A DNA stretch of 64,000 nucleotides from contig NZ_JAAKGS010000011.1 in the NCBI RefSeq assembly GCF_011043555.1, forward strand, positions 1 to 64,000, read 5' to 3'. Source of the stretch: Sphingobacterium sp. SGR-19 (GTDB lineage Bacteria; Bacteroidota; Bacteroidia; Sphingobacteriales; Sphingobacteriaceae). A model generated the notes under the pieces. That model ran no database searches, was not told the DNA's origin, and saw nothing but the letters and a program-made list of their open reading frames with translations. This document shows, piece by piece, positions 44,818-52,637 of the stretch (the stretch's first letter is position 1; every line of letters starts with the position of its first letter). The position numbers were made by a program, and so were the translations under genes.

Positions 44818-44843
44818 GAAGCATCCATTAAAACTATAATCAT

Positions 44844-44875
44844 ACTCCCGGGGCATAAGCCTCGGGAGTTTTTTT
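44844..44875 (+). terminator. Rho-independent terminator, copy 3 of the recurrent hairpin
   Basis: ACTCCCG / CGGGAGT stem extended by an inner GGC/GCC pair, followed by TTTTTTT. Same stem as at 16911 and 25901. Confidence 0.88.
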
Positions 44876-44897
44876 GACGGAAGAGATAGATATTGTG

Positions 44898-45728
44898 TTA
44901 AAAACCGTAAATGCGTAAATTGCTGAGAAGAACAGAGGCGTTGTTACGGTAGCTTTCTGTCGATAGGAAAAAATGCTTGGGTGCTTTTGGATCTAAGACC
45001 GTAGCGTCCAGAATCTTATGTTCGTCGATATAAACTTGCATCCGGCTGCCATCTACAGCCACCGATACATGCATGATGGCGTTGGCATAGTTACTCAAAG
45101 GAAACTCAATTCTGCTTTCGTTATTGTTATTATTGCTGGTTGTATAGATGGTTTCGTAATTGTATCGCAAACTGGTGTATACATTTGTTTCGTTTGCCAC
45201 GCCGTAGATGTATTTCCGTGTGCTGTTATTCTTTGAAAATCCGAAGTCTATCGATTGTAGATCCTTAGCTTCATTGGCGCGCGTTAGAAGATCAAACTCC
45301 AACGTGAATTTTTGCGGTAATTGAAGTAAAGTATCGAGCTGATAGGAAGCTTGATCGGCCAATTTTAACCATTTTCCCGGTGCTCCGCTTATTTCAACTA
45401 CGGTACCTGTACTGTTTGTCTGCCAATATTTGGCCATGCGACCAGGTGTATCGTAGTTCAGGCTGTCTTCAAACAAAAGTACATGGCCACCTACAAATGG
45501 TTCTGTCGTTGTCAAAATATCAAAGGTTCCCGAGTTTTTAGGCCCTGGGGTGCCCGGAATGCCGGTGTTGGACTGCTGTATTTTTTCGTCTGGTTTACCA
45601 TTTAAAATATCATCGACCGACTTCTCGACTTTCTCTTCCATTTTGCGCTGTATGTTCTTTAATAGTTGGGCATGGCTACTTACCGTCATACTGAATATAA
45701 AAACGAAAACAAGTACAATCCTTTTCAT
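44898..45728 (-). CDS. Exported envelope protein resembling the N-terminal part of Bacteroidota OmpA-family proteins
   Basis: The protein (276 residues) has a signal peptide (about 1-20, SSHAQ), then a charged helix (LLKNIQRKMEEKVEKSVDDILNGK), a Pro/Gly linker and a beta-sandwich domain resembling a LamG/concanavalin-type fold (VLLFEDSLNYDTPGRMAKYWQTNSTGTVVEIS...KFTLEFDLLTRANEAKDL...MHVSVAVDGSRMQVYIDEHKILDATVL). Many Bacteroidota proteins with this front end continue into an OmpA peptidoglycan-binding domain; here the chain ends after the beta domain. Its function is unknown. It is a single gene next to a LytTR two-component pair and on the same strand as it. Confidence 0.75.
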   Translation of the reverse strand: MKRIVLVFVFIFSMTVSSHAQLLKNIQRKMEEKVEKSVDDILNGKPDEKIQQSNTGIPGTPGPKNSGTFDILTTTEPFVGGHVLLFEDSLNYDTPGRMAKYWQTNSTGTVVEISGAPGKWLKLADQASYQLDTLLQLPQKFTLEFDLLTRANEAKDLQSIDFGFSKNNSTRKYIYGVANETNVYTSLRYNYETIYTTSNNNNNESRIEFPLSNYANAIMHVSVAVDGSRMQVYIDEHKILDATVLDPKAPKHFFLSTESYRNNASVLLSNLRIYGF

Positions 45729-45870
45729 AAATTTTTCTTTAAAAACAATAATGTTGAAGGTAATTCCTTCCTGTTTTGCGAACTAAATGTAGGAGAATTG
45801 AGGGGAAAAGACGAGTTGGGAGGCCGGTGATAGAGTATTCACCTGTATTTTTTGAGAATTCCAATTCTCC

Positions 45871-46632
45871 TCATAGTTGGCCGAGGCACGCGATTACATC
45901 TGCGCGACGACTCTGCGCAACGGGAAGACTTTCTGTGTTGCAAATAATAAGTTGGCTGGTTTTCTTTTTGAATGACGTGATGTATACCTGGTTAACAAGG
46001 TAGCTTTGGTGTATACGGAGAAAACCGTAACCGTTTAGCTTATCGTGGTAGTGTTTCAATGGTTGAGAAACCAAGATTATGCGATCATCGGTTAAATGAA
46101 AGTTGCAATAATTGTTGTCAGCAGAAAGGTATAAGATTTCTCCAAGCCGTACAATATGAACCGTTTTTTGGCTTTTTAGTACCAAACGTTGCTCTGCTTC
46201 ATCACGACGGGCTAAATTTTCTAGAGCCTGCTCCAGTTCCAGCTTCCGGAATGCATCGTCGATCGACTGTAATACCCTATCGATAGCTGTATATAAATCG
46301 GCCGGAGCGAAAGGCTTAACGACAAAGTCCAAAGCGTTGAAGCGGAATGCCTTAGCTGCGTAAGCCGAATAAGCGGTGATGAAGATGATTCGGAAAGGAT
46401 ACGTTAATTCGTTGGAAAGCCGACTTAGCCAATCGAACGAATTTCCATCGGGAAGATTGATGTCCAGGATGCAAAAATCGATTTTGGTAGAAACTAGATA
46501 CTGCTCTGCCTCGGCAATCTGGTAGCAGGGAATAACCGTAAGCTGCGGGTATGCTTTGGCGATGACGTCTGCCGCCATGGCCATAGTCAAGTGGTCATCT
46601 TCCAGAAGCAGACAGGTCATATGTTGTTTCAT
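45871..46632 (-). CDS. LytTR-family response regulator
   Basis: Receiver domain (1-120) with EDDH acidic residues, Asp57 (ILDINLPDG) as phospho-acceptor and VVKPF lysine, followed by a LytTR DNA-binding domain (about 150-250; VHIVRLGEILYLSADNNYCNFHLTDDRIILVSQPLKHYHDKLNGYGFLRIHQSYLVN). Its start overlaps the stop of the LytS-type kinase gene by four bases (ATGA), so the two are partners. Targets are unknown; the OmpA-like envelope gene downstream on the same strand is a candidate. Confidence 0.95.
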   Translation of the reverse strand: MKQHMTCLLLEDDHLTMAMAADVIAKAYPQLTVIPCYQIAEAEQYLVSTKIDFCILDINLPDGNSFDWLSRLSNELTYPFRIIFITAYSAYAAKAFRFNALDFVVKPFAPADLYTAIDRVLQSIDDAFRKLELEQALENLARRDEAEQRLVLKSQKTVHIVRLGEILYLSADNNYCNFHLTDDRIILVSQPLKHYHDKLNGYGFLRIHQSYLVNQVYITSFKKKTSQLIICNTESLPVAQSRRADVIACLGQL

Positions 46633-48392
46633 AGTCGGCTTTCTGATTGTTTGGTAAGATCAAATAGGAATTCAACACTCGTACCGGTATAGGTCTTCGT
46701 AGGATGCGCTTTAGCAGTCACGACCTCTACGAAATTAGGATATTGTTTGTTGATTTCACGAATTCTTTTATTAACTAATTGCATTCCCATGGACTTGTGG
46801 AGGTTATTAGAGCGATCTATAGAGCCCGTAGATAGACCTCGGCCGTTGTCGGAGATACGTATTTTTAGCTTTTGATCTTCTAAACAGACATCTATTGCAA
46901 CATGGGGATCTGGTTGGTCCGTAATGCCGTGTTTAATGGCATTCTCAACGACGGGTTGTAAGAGCATCGGCGGTAGTTGTACGAAAGAAAGATCTATTTC
47001 TGGATCGACATGCACATGGTAGTGGAAAGGTTTAAACGATGCTAAACGCTGTAAATAAAGGTAATTGCGAAGTAATTCGATTTCTTCCTCAAGCGAAATC
47101 CAATCGGTATTGGAGTGCGCCAATGTGGCTCGCATAAGACGTGCGAAGTTGCTTAAATAAGCCATAGAGGTCTCTTTGTCGTTCTTGTAGAGATAGTGCT
47201 GTACATGTTGTAACGAATTAAATATAAAATGTGGATTCAATTGTGCACGCAATAATTGGTTTTTAGTCTTGGAGTGGCTAAGTTCCCGTCTCACGCGTTC
47301 GTTTTTCAGGTAAAGATAGGTGGCCAAACAAATCAACAGGATAAGGAGTAGGCTGCCCACGATAACTGTCGTAAGTTGTTGCCTGCTTGTCGCATTTTCA
47401 TGCTGTAGGAATTGAATCTGCCGTGATTTTTCGGCACTTTCATAGGCCTGTGTGATCTCGGCGATCCGCTGCTCTATTTCTTGCTGCTGTATGGAGTCCT
47501 TGAGTTGATCATAATCTTCGAAATACTGTAATGCCGCAGGGTAATCGTTTTGCAATAAGGAAAGGTCTTTTAGGTTTTTCAGCAATTGTTGTCTCTGTTT
47601 GCCATGGGCGATAGGCAGTACAAGTAGATAGGCCTTTTTTCCTTCGCTCAGTTGGCCTGACTGCATCAGGGCATACCCCAGATTATTGTACGTTACGATC
47701 GATGGGGGTTGCTGCAATTGATCCCGAAGCTGTAGACTCTCTCTACTGTGGCGAATGGCTGCTTCCCAATTTTTTGCTTTGATAAAGAGATTACTCAGAT
47801 TGGTATGGATAATGGCTTGTATGGCTTCCTGCCCTAACAATCGAGCTGTTTGCAGCGACTCCTGCAGGTACTCAAGCGCTTCTTTATCTCGATCGGCATC
47901 CATCAGGGTGTTGGCTAGATTAATTCTGATCTGCAACTTCTTAATGGATATTTGAGGACTGAGGCTGTCCGCTTGCTGAAGATAGCGTATGGCATCTGTA
48001 AGATTTTTGACTTGTGCCTGCAGAACGCCGATTCCCATGTATATATCGGTTAGAAATGAGGGCTGTCCGGTGGATTTGGCCAGCTGCAGCGCTTTTAGGT
48101 AGGATTGCAGCGAGCTGTCCAGTTGTTGGTGCATATGCCAGGCACGTGCCATGCCGAGATGGCTTCGTAGCCTTAAGGTGTCTGGTAAAGCCTCGGTTTC
48201 GGCGCTCGTCAAGATTTCGTTATACAACGATTTGCTTTCTTCGGTTAAGCCGCGCTTGAGTAATAGGTCTGCACTGTCGATCAATACTGTCCTGCTGTGC
48301 TGCTGCCCGACGCACATCTGCATATGCATATATAGCAGCAAAAGGATACTTCCTACTTTTAGAAAAGATGAACTAAAGATTTGCTTATGCAT
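46629..48392 (-). CDS. LytS-type sensor histidine kinase (His_kinase PF06580) with periplasmic TPRs
   Basis: A signal peptide (about 1-30) is followed by TPR repeats (about 40-330; LGMARAWHMHQQLDSSLQSYLKALQLAKS, YNNLGYALMQSGQLSEGKKAYL), a membrane helix (about 340-362) and the His_kinase domain with His388 (LRAQLNPHFIFNSLQHVQ), then HATPase (ENAIKHGI, ISDNGRGLS). It phosphorylates the LytTR regulator at 45871. It is divergent from another LytS-type kinase at 48514, with only about 120 bases between them. The TPR sensor suggests protein-protein sensing in the periplasm. Confidence 0.93.
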   Translation of the reverse strand: MHKQIFSSSFLKVGSILLLLYMHMQMCVGQQHSRTVLIDSADLLLKRGLTEESKSLYNEILTSAETEALPDTLRLRSHLGMARAWHMHQQLDSSLQSYLKALQLAKSTGQPSFLTDIYMGIGVLQAQVKNLTDAIRYLQQADSLSPQISIKKLQIRINLANTLMDADRDKEALEYLQESLQTARLLGQEAIQAIIHTNLSNLFIKAKNWEAAIRHSRESLQLRDQLQQPPSIVTYNNLGYALMQSGQLSEGKKAYLLVLPIAHGKQRQQLLKNLKDLSLLQNDYPAALQYFEDYDQLKDSIQQQEIEQRIAEITQAYESAEKSRQIQFLQHENATSRQQLTTVIVGSLLLILLICLATYLYLKNERVRRELSHSKTKNQLLRAQLNPHFIFNSLQHVQHYLYKNDKETSMAYLSNFARLMRATLAHSNTDWISLEEEIELLRNYLYLQRLASFKPFHYHVHVDPEIDLSFVQLPPMLLQPVVENAIKHGITDQPDPHVAIDVCLEDQKLKIRISDNGRGLSTGSIDRSNNLHKSMGMQLVNKRIREINKQYPNFVEVVTAKAHPTKTYTGTSVEFLFDLTKQSESRL

Positions 48393-48513
48393 GTGTTCAA
48401 CAAAAATAGCAAGATTGTTGAGATTACGTGCTTATATAAAAAAAGAGAGCCTGCAACTTGCATTATTTGCGGATTTGACAACCAAATGATGTAAAATTCC
48501 GTTATTTTGTCTC

Positions 48514-49878
48514 GTGGTATCTCGAGTAAGCGGCTTGTCCTCCTGGAAAATCAAGCCTGTGTATATTTTTAGTTTCGTTCTTATACTTTTGCTGATTTTG
48601 GCTATTGCCGCCGTACGGATCATATTTGACCGGATGGAACAGGTAGACCGCCAGAATGGTATGGTAAAAGCTTGGGATCAGTCTATTCTGTTGAGAAAGG
48701 AACTGGACCTACTAGATCAGCGTTTGGGTATATTTTTGCGTTCGCAAGTTGGACACGCCGGATTTCCGACAGAAATGTATAACAATAGTGATACGCTACT
48801 GCCTAGGCTATTTCGTTTTTCATCCGATGAGCAGCGACTTAGCGTCATTCCCTTCAGAAAGGTGCAGCGGCGGGGTGAAACTTTGCAGATTTATCTGGAC
48901 CTTGATCAACTTCATGTATACTTAGGAGATACTTATAGGTATGCGCGCGGATATATAACTGTTTTTACCGCCGAGGGTTTTTGTCTGATGAGCCCCGATG
49001 CGTCTCAATTGGGGACCATGCACCCGGAAGGAAGGCGATGGCGTAACAACCTAGACGGCAAGGTGCTGCATTCTGCATACCTAGATCTGCCTGTCCGTGA
49101 GTTTGTCTATGAACTAAATTACTTTGGGACAGAAGACTATATGTTGGTTTCGGTTCCTATATTTGAACAAGATCAAGCGGTACGGGACGTGTTATTTATC
49201 AGCTTGGTGTTAGGAACGACGTTGATATTCACGGTGGTCGCGTTTTCGATAAGTTTATACCTTCAGCGGAAAAAGGAACACCGCTTCGCCTTAGCGCACG
49301 CCAATATGCAAAAGGAACAGGCACTGGCTCGCTTTGAACGGCTGAGGGAGCAAATGAATCCTCACTTTCTGTTTAACGCGCTCGGCTCACTGCAGCAACT
49401 GGTCAAACAAGATCAAGATCGTGCCCAAATGTTTGTTGGCAAAATGGCAAAGATGTATCGGACAATGCTTCGGCAAGATCCGGACGTATATGCGTCATTG
49501 GAAGAAGAACTATCGCTGGCTACAGCTTATCTTTTTCTTCAGGAAATCCGTTTCAAGAACGCATTTACACCTATCGATGTACAGGTCAATAAACAGTATC
49601 TTCGGCGTTTACTTCCGCGTTGGAGTTTACAGATCATCGTGGAAAACGCAATCAAACACAATGAGTTCACCCCTGTAGCACCTTTATCCATTCAAATCGC
49701 CGTAGACGGAGATCGGCTGGTAGTAAGCAACAACTATCGTCCCAAAAGCAATACCGATACGGAAAGTGGGGGGTATGGATTGCGTTATATCCATTCGGTA
49801 TATCAAGCAGAAGGTCGGACGGGCTTTGATTATCGTGTAGATGTGGAATATTTTACAGTTTATCTCCCTTTTCTATAA
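48514..49878 (+). CDS. LytS-type sensor histidine kinase (His_kinase PF06580) with cache-like periplasmic sensor
   Basis: Membrane helix 1 (about 15-35), a periplasmic region (about 40-225; VYLGDTYRYARGYITVFTAEGFCLMSPDASQLGTMHPEG, reminiscent of a Cache/PAS sensor), membrane helix 2 (about 228-250) and a His_kinase domain with His284 (LREQMNPHFLFNALGSLQQL), then HATPase (ENAIKHNEF, GYGLRYIHSVYQ). No regulator gene adjoins; the only unpaired LytTR regulator in the window is at 57387, past the metalloprotease/SusC/SusD operon, and I take it as the partner. The start GTG 48514 is uncertain; TTG 48532 also precedes helix 1. Confidence 0.9.
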   Translation: MVSRVSGLSSWKIKPVYIFSFVLILLLILAIAAVRIIFDRMEQVDRQNGMVKAWDQSILLRKELDLLDQRLGIFLRSQVGHAGFPTEMYNNSDTLLPRLFRFSSDEQRLSVIPFRKVQRRGETLQIYLDLDQLHVYLGDTYRYARGYITVFTAEGFCLMSPDASQLGTMHPEGRRWRNNLDGKVLHSAYLDLPVREFVYELNYFGTEDYMLVSVPIFEQDQAVRDVLFISLVLGTTLIFTVVAFSISLYLQRKKEHRFALAHANMQKEQALARFERLREQMNPHFLFNALGSLQQLVKQDQDRAQMFVGKMAKMYRTMLRQDPDVYASLEEELSLATAYLFLQEIRFKNAFTPIDVQVNKQYLRRLLPRWSLQIIVENAIKHNEFTPVAPLSIQIAVDGDRLVVSNNYRPKSNTDTESGGYGLRYIHSVYQAEGRTGFDYRVDVEYFTVYLPFL

Positions 49879-49910
49879 AATATGGAGAATATGCCCGTCG
49901 GTTAAATATG

Positions 49911-49941
49911 CGTGTTCACGCCCTTACTTCTCGTGTTCACG
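49911..49941 (+). promoter_or_regulatory. Tandem 10-base direct repeat, 21 bases apart, upstream of the metalloprotease operon
   Basis: CGTGTTCACG occurs at 49911-49920 and again, identical, at 49932-49941, a distance of 21 bases (two helical turns), 81 bases before the operon start. LytTR regulators are known to bind two direct repeats spaced about two turns apart. Given the LytTR regulator at 57387, this is its probable binding site (inference). Confidence 0.6.
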
Positions 49942-50021
49942 TATTGAAGATTGCGTTTGTAATTATTTGTAAGCAATTTTAGCTCCTGATTATCTATTAA
50001 CCGTATCAGTATACAATACAC

Positions 50022-52625
50022 ATGAGATACAAAAAGAAGATTTACAACGGCGTGGGGTTGGCGTTGTGTTTGATGGCGCTCGTACAGTCTTGTGCCATTT
50101 TACCAAATTTTAAGGGCTATAAAAAGCAGGACGATAAGACGAGCCGGATTGATACGGCAGTATCCACTACTTCTTATCAAAAGTTGACCGATGGCGCACG
50201 TATCGATAGTGGAATGTTTACCGTCCTGACGAAGGATGACGACTATTATTTTGGGATTCCCAAAACTGCTCTGGAGAGAGATTTTCTATTGATCCATAAA
50301 GTATCGTCGGTACCGTTGGCCATTAATGAGGCTGGCGTAAACAAAGGGATGAATTTCGAGAACAAAGTGATTCGCTTCGTGCCCAAGAGAAATGGAAAGG
50401 AAATTTGGGTAGGCGAATATGATCCAAAAGTTGATGTAAAGGATCAGGACGCGATTGCACAATCTGTAGCAGATAACTATCGGGCTTCGTTTATCGAATC
50501 ATTTAAAGTGGTGTGCTACAATGCCGACTCCACGACGGCTTTTATTAAAGTCAATAAGGTATTTGATGGATCGGAAAAAAGCTTTCTGGACGTATTTGCC
50601 AATTTGGGACTCGGCACTTCTCCTAATAAGGCCATCTCTTCGATAGAACAGATGAAAGCGTTTGACAATAATATCGTTATCAAGTCCATCTATTCGACTA
50701 AGGTGACGGAAGGTAATGCGTCAATCCCGATTTCAATCTCGGTAACAAGTAACCTTTACGAACTGCCGGAGCAGCCAATGCTTCCGCGGTTTGCCGATCC
50801 CAGAGTGGGTTTCTTTACAACACCGCGTTGGTACTTCTCGGATGAACAGCAGGAACTGGATAAACGTAAATTGGTGACAAGGTGGCGGTTAGAGCCCAAG
50901 GAAGAGGATCGGGAACGCTATAGCCGGGGTGAATTGGTGGAACCTCAGAAACCGATTGTTTTCTATATAGATCCTGCTACGCCCAAGCAATGGCGTCAAC
51001 AGATTATTGCCGGGGTATACGATTGGCAGGTCGCTTTTGAAGCGGCGGGCTTTAAGAATGCAATCGTGGCAAAGGAACTGCCCGATACGGTGTCCTTTGA
51101 TCCTGATGACGCGAATGTATCATCTATTGTATATGCGGCTTCTTCTCAAGCCAATGCCATGGGACCATCGGTTGTAGATCCACGATCGGGAGAGATTTTG
51201 GAAGCGGATGTCATCTGGTGGCACAATGTGATGACGGTGCTCAATACCTGGATGCGTATACAGACGGGTATCATCGATACAGCAGCCCGCGGAAATACAT
51301 TCTCGGACGAAAAAATGGCCCACGCGATACGGTTTGTTTCTTCGCATGAAATCGGGCACACACTTGGACTAATGCATAATATGGGGTCTTCTCATGCTTT
51401 CCCAGTGGATTCTTTGCGTTCACCGTCGTTTACCAAAAAGATGGGAGGGACAGCGACATCGATTATGGACTATGCCCGTTTTAATTACGTGGCACAACCG
51501 GAGGATGGTGTACAGGCGATTACACCTGTAATCGGCTTGTACGATAAGTACGCTATTGAATGGGCTTATCGTTGGTACGATGTGAACACGCCTTGGGAGG
51601 AATTGCCCACGTTGCGCCAAGCGATCGAGAAGTACCAACACGATCCGAATTATTGGTACGGCGAACAACAGGATAGTAAAAATGTGGTAGACCCGCGGGC
51701 GCAATCGGAAGATTTGGGCGACAACGCTATGCTAGCGGGTCGTTATGGTTTGCGAAATCTGAAACGTATGATGCCACAGATTATCCAGTGGACGACATCT
51801 GCTGGAGAAGACTATTATAAAGCAGGTAAGCTTTATATGGGCGGGATCGGACAGTGGTATACCTACGCAGACCACGTGGTCAATAATATAGGCGGCATCT
51901 ATTTGGAGAATCCGGTATTGGGCGACGGCAAAAGTGCGTACAGTCCGGTCTCCCGGGCAACGCAGGAGGAGGCTTTTGCTTACTTGGAAGAGCAGGTTCT
52001 TCGGATACCTTCTTGGTTGTTTGTACCGGAGCTGATGACCAAGACGTTTCCACTACGCGATAGCCCTGTCGGTGTATTTGAATATGCGCCTTACAATCTT
52101 CAACGGGAATTTCAGTACAGCTTGTTGTATAATTTGGTTAAGGATGAGCGGCTGTTGCGTATGATTGAGATGGAAAACTTATTCGGGCCGGAAATGACCT
52201 GGACAGCGGAGGAGCTCTTCCAGGCATTGCGTAAAGTAGTTTTTGATAAAACCATGCAGAAAGAAAATTTGGATTTGGATACGCGTATGCTACAGCAAAA
52301 TTATATCGATGTGCTGATGGTATCGAGCAATAAAGCCATGGAAAAAATTAACGAGAAGAAAATACAGCAGGTGAATACCTTGTTGGAGGCGTTAAATCCA
52401 CCACTCTGCCCGTGGCACGAGCACGGCTACACCGATATGAAACTACGGAACGTACATGTAACAGGGATGGCCAGAACATCGGATATGCTGACCTTGAAAA
52501 GGGGGGAGCTTCTTCGCATCTATGAGTTGCTGAAGAAAGCGAGAAACACAAACGATGCAGCTACGAAAGCGCATTATGAAGATCTTCTCTTGCGTATAGG
52601 CGTGGCTTTAAATATGAATAACTAA
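50022..52625 (+). CDS. Zinc-dependent metalloprotease lipoprotein (DUF5118/DUF5117/DUF4953 type)
   Basis: The N terminus is a lipoprotein signal (lipobox VQSC, Cys24). The domain order fits the DUF5118-DUF5117-DUF4953 family: a short segment DGARIDSGMFTVLTKDDDYYFGIPKTALERDFLLIHKVS, the DUF5117 beta domain (about 85-300) and the metzincin-like catalytic part with H442-E-I-G-H446-T-L-G-L-M-H452 and a downstream Met in SIMDYARFNYVAQPED. It should be a surface or periplasmic peptidase. It heads an operon with SusC and SusD, so peptides or glycopeptides are the likely cargo (inference). The catalytic residues look intact; length (867) is normal for the family. Confidence 0.92.
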   Translation: MRYKKKIYNGVGLALCLMALVQSCAILPNFKGYKKQDDKTSRIDTAVSTTSYQKLTDGARIDSGMFTVLTKDDDYYFGIPKTALERDFLLIHKVSSVPLAINEAGVNKGMNFENKVIRFVPKRNGKEIWVGEYDPKVDVKDQDAIAQSVADNYRASFIESFKVVCYNADSTTAFIKVNKVFDGSEKSFLDVFANLGLGTSPNKAISSIEQMKAFDNNIVIKSIYSTKVTEGNASIPISISVTSNLYELPEQPMLPRFADPRVGFFTTPRWYFSDEQQELDKRKLVTRWRLEPKEEDRERYSRGELVEPQKPIVFYIDPATPKQWRQQIIAGVYDWQVAFEAAGFKNAIVAKELPDTVSFDPDDANVSSIVYAASSQANAMGPSVVDPRSGEILEADVIWWHNVMTVLNTWMRIQTGIIDTAARGNTFSDEKMAHAIRFVSSHEIGHTLGLMHNMGSSHAFPVDSLRSPSFTKKMGGTATSIMDYARFNYVAQPEDGVQAITPVIGLYDKYAIEWAYRWYDVNTPWEELPTLRQAIEKYQHDPNYWYGEQQDSKNVVDPRAQSEDLGDNAMLAGRYGLRNLKRMMPQIIQWTTSAGEDYYKAGKLYMGGIGQWYTYADHVVNNIGGIYLENPVLGDGKSAYSPVSRATQEEAFAYLEEQVLRIPSWLFVPELMTKTFPLRDSPVGVFEYAPYNLQREFQYSLLYNLVKDERLLRMIEMENLFGPEMTWTAEELFQALRKVVFDKTMQKENLDLDTRMLQQNYIDVLMVSSNKAMEKINEKKIQQVNTLLEALNPPLCPWHEHGYTDMKLRNVHVTGMARTSDMLTLKRGELLRIYELLKKARNTNDAATKAHYEDLLLRIGVALNMNN

Positions 52626-52637
52626 CAAATATTTTTA

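Noticed and set aside
49911-49941. Possible start of a CRISPR array
   Set aside because: Only two 10-base units, 21 bases apart, with no further copies; this fits a regulator site, not CRISPR.
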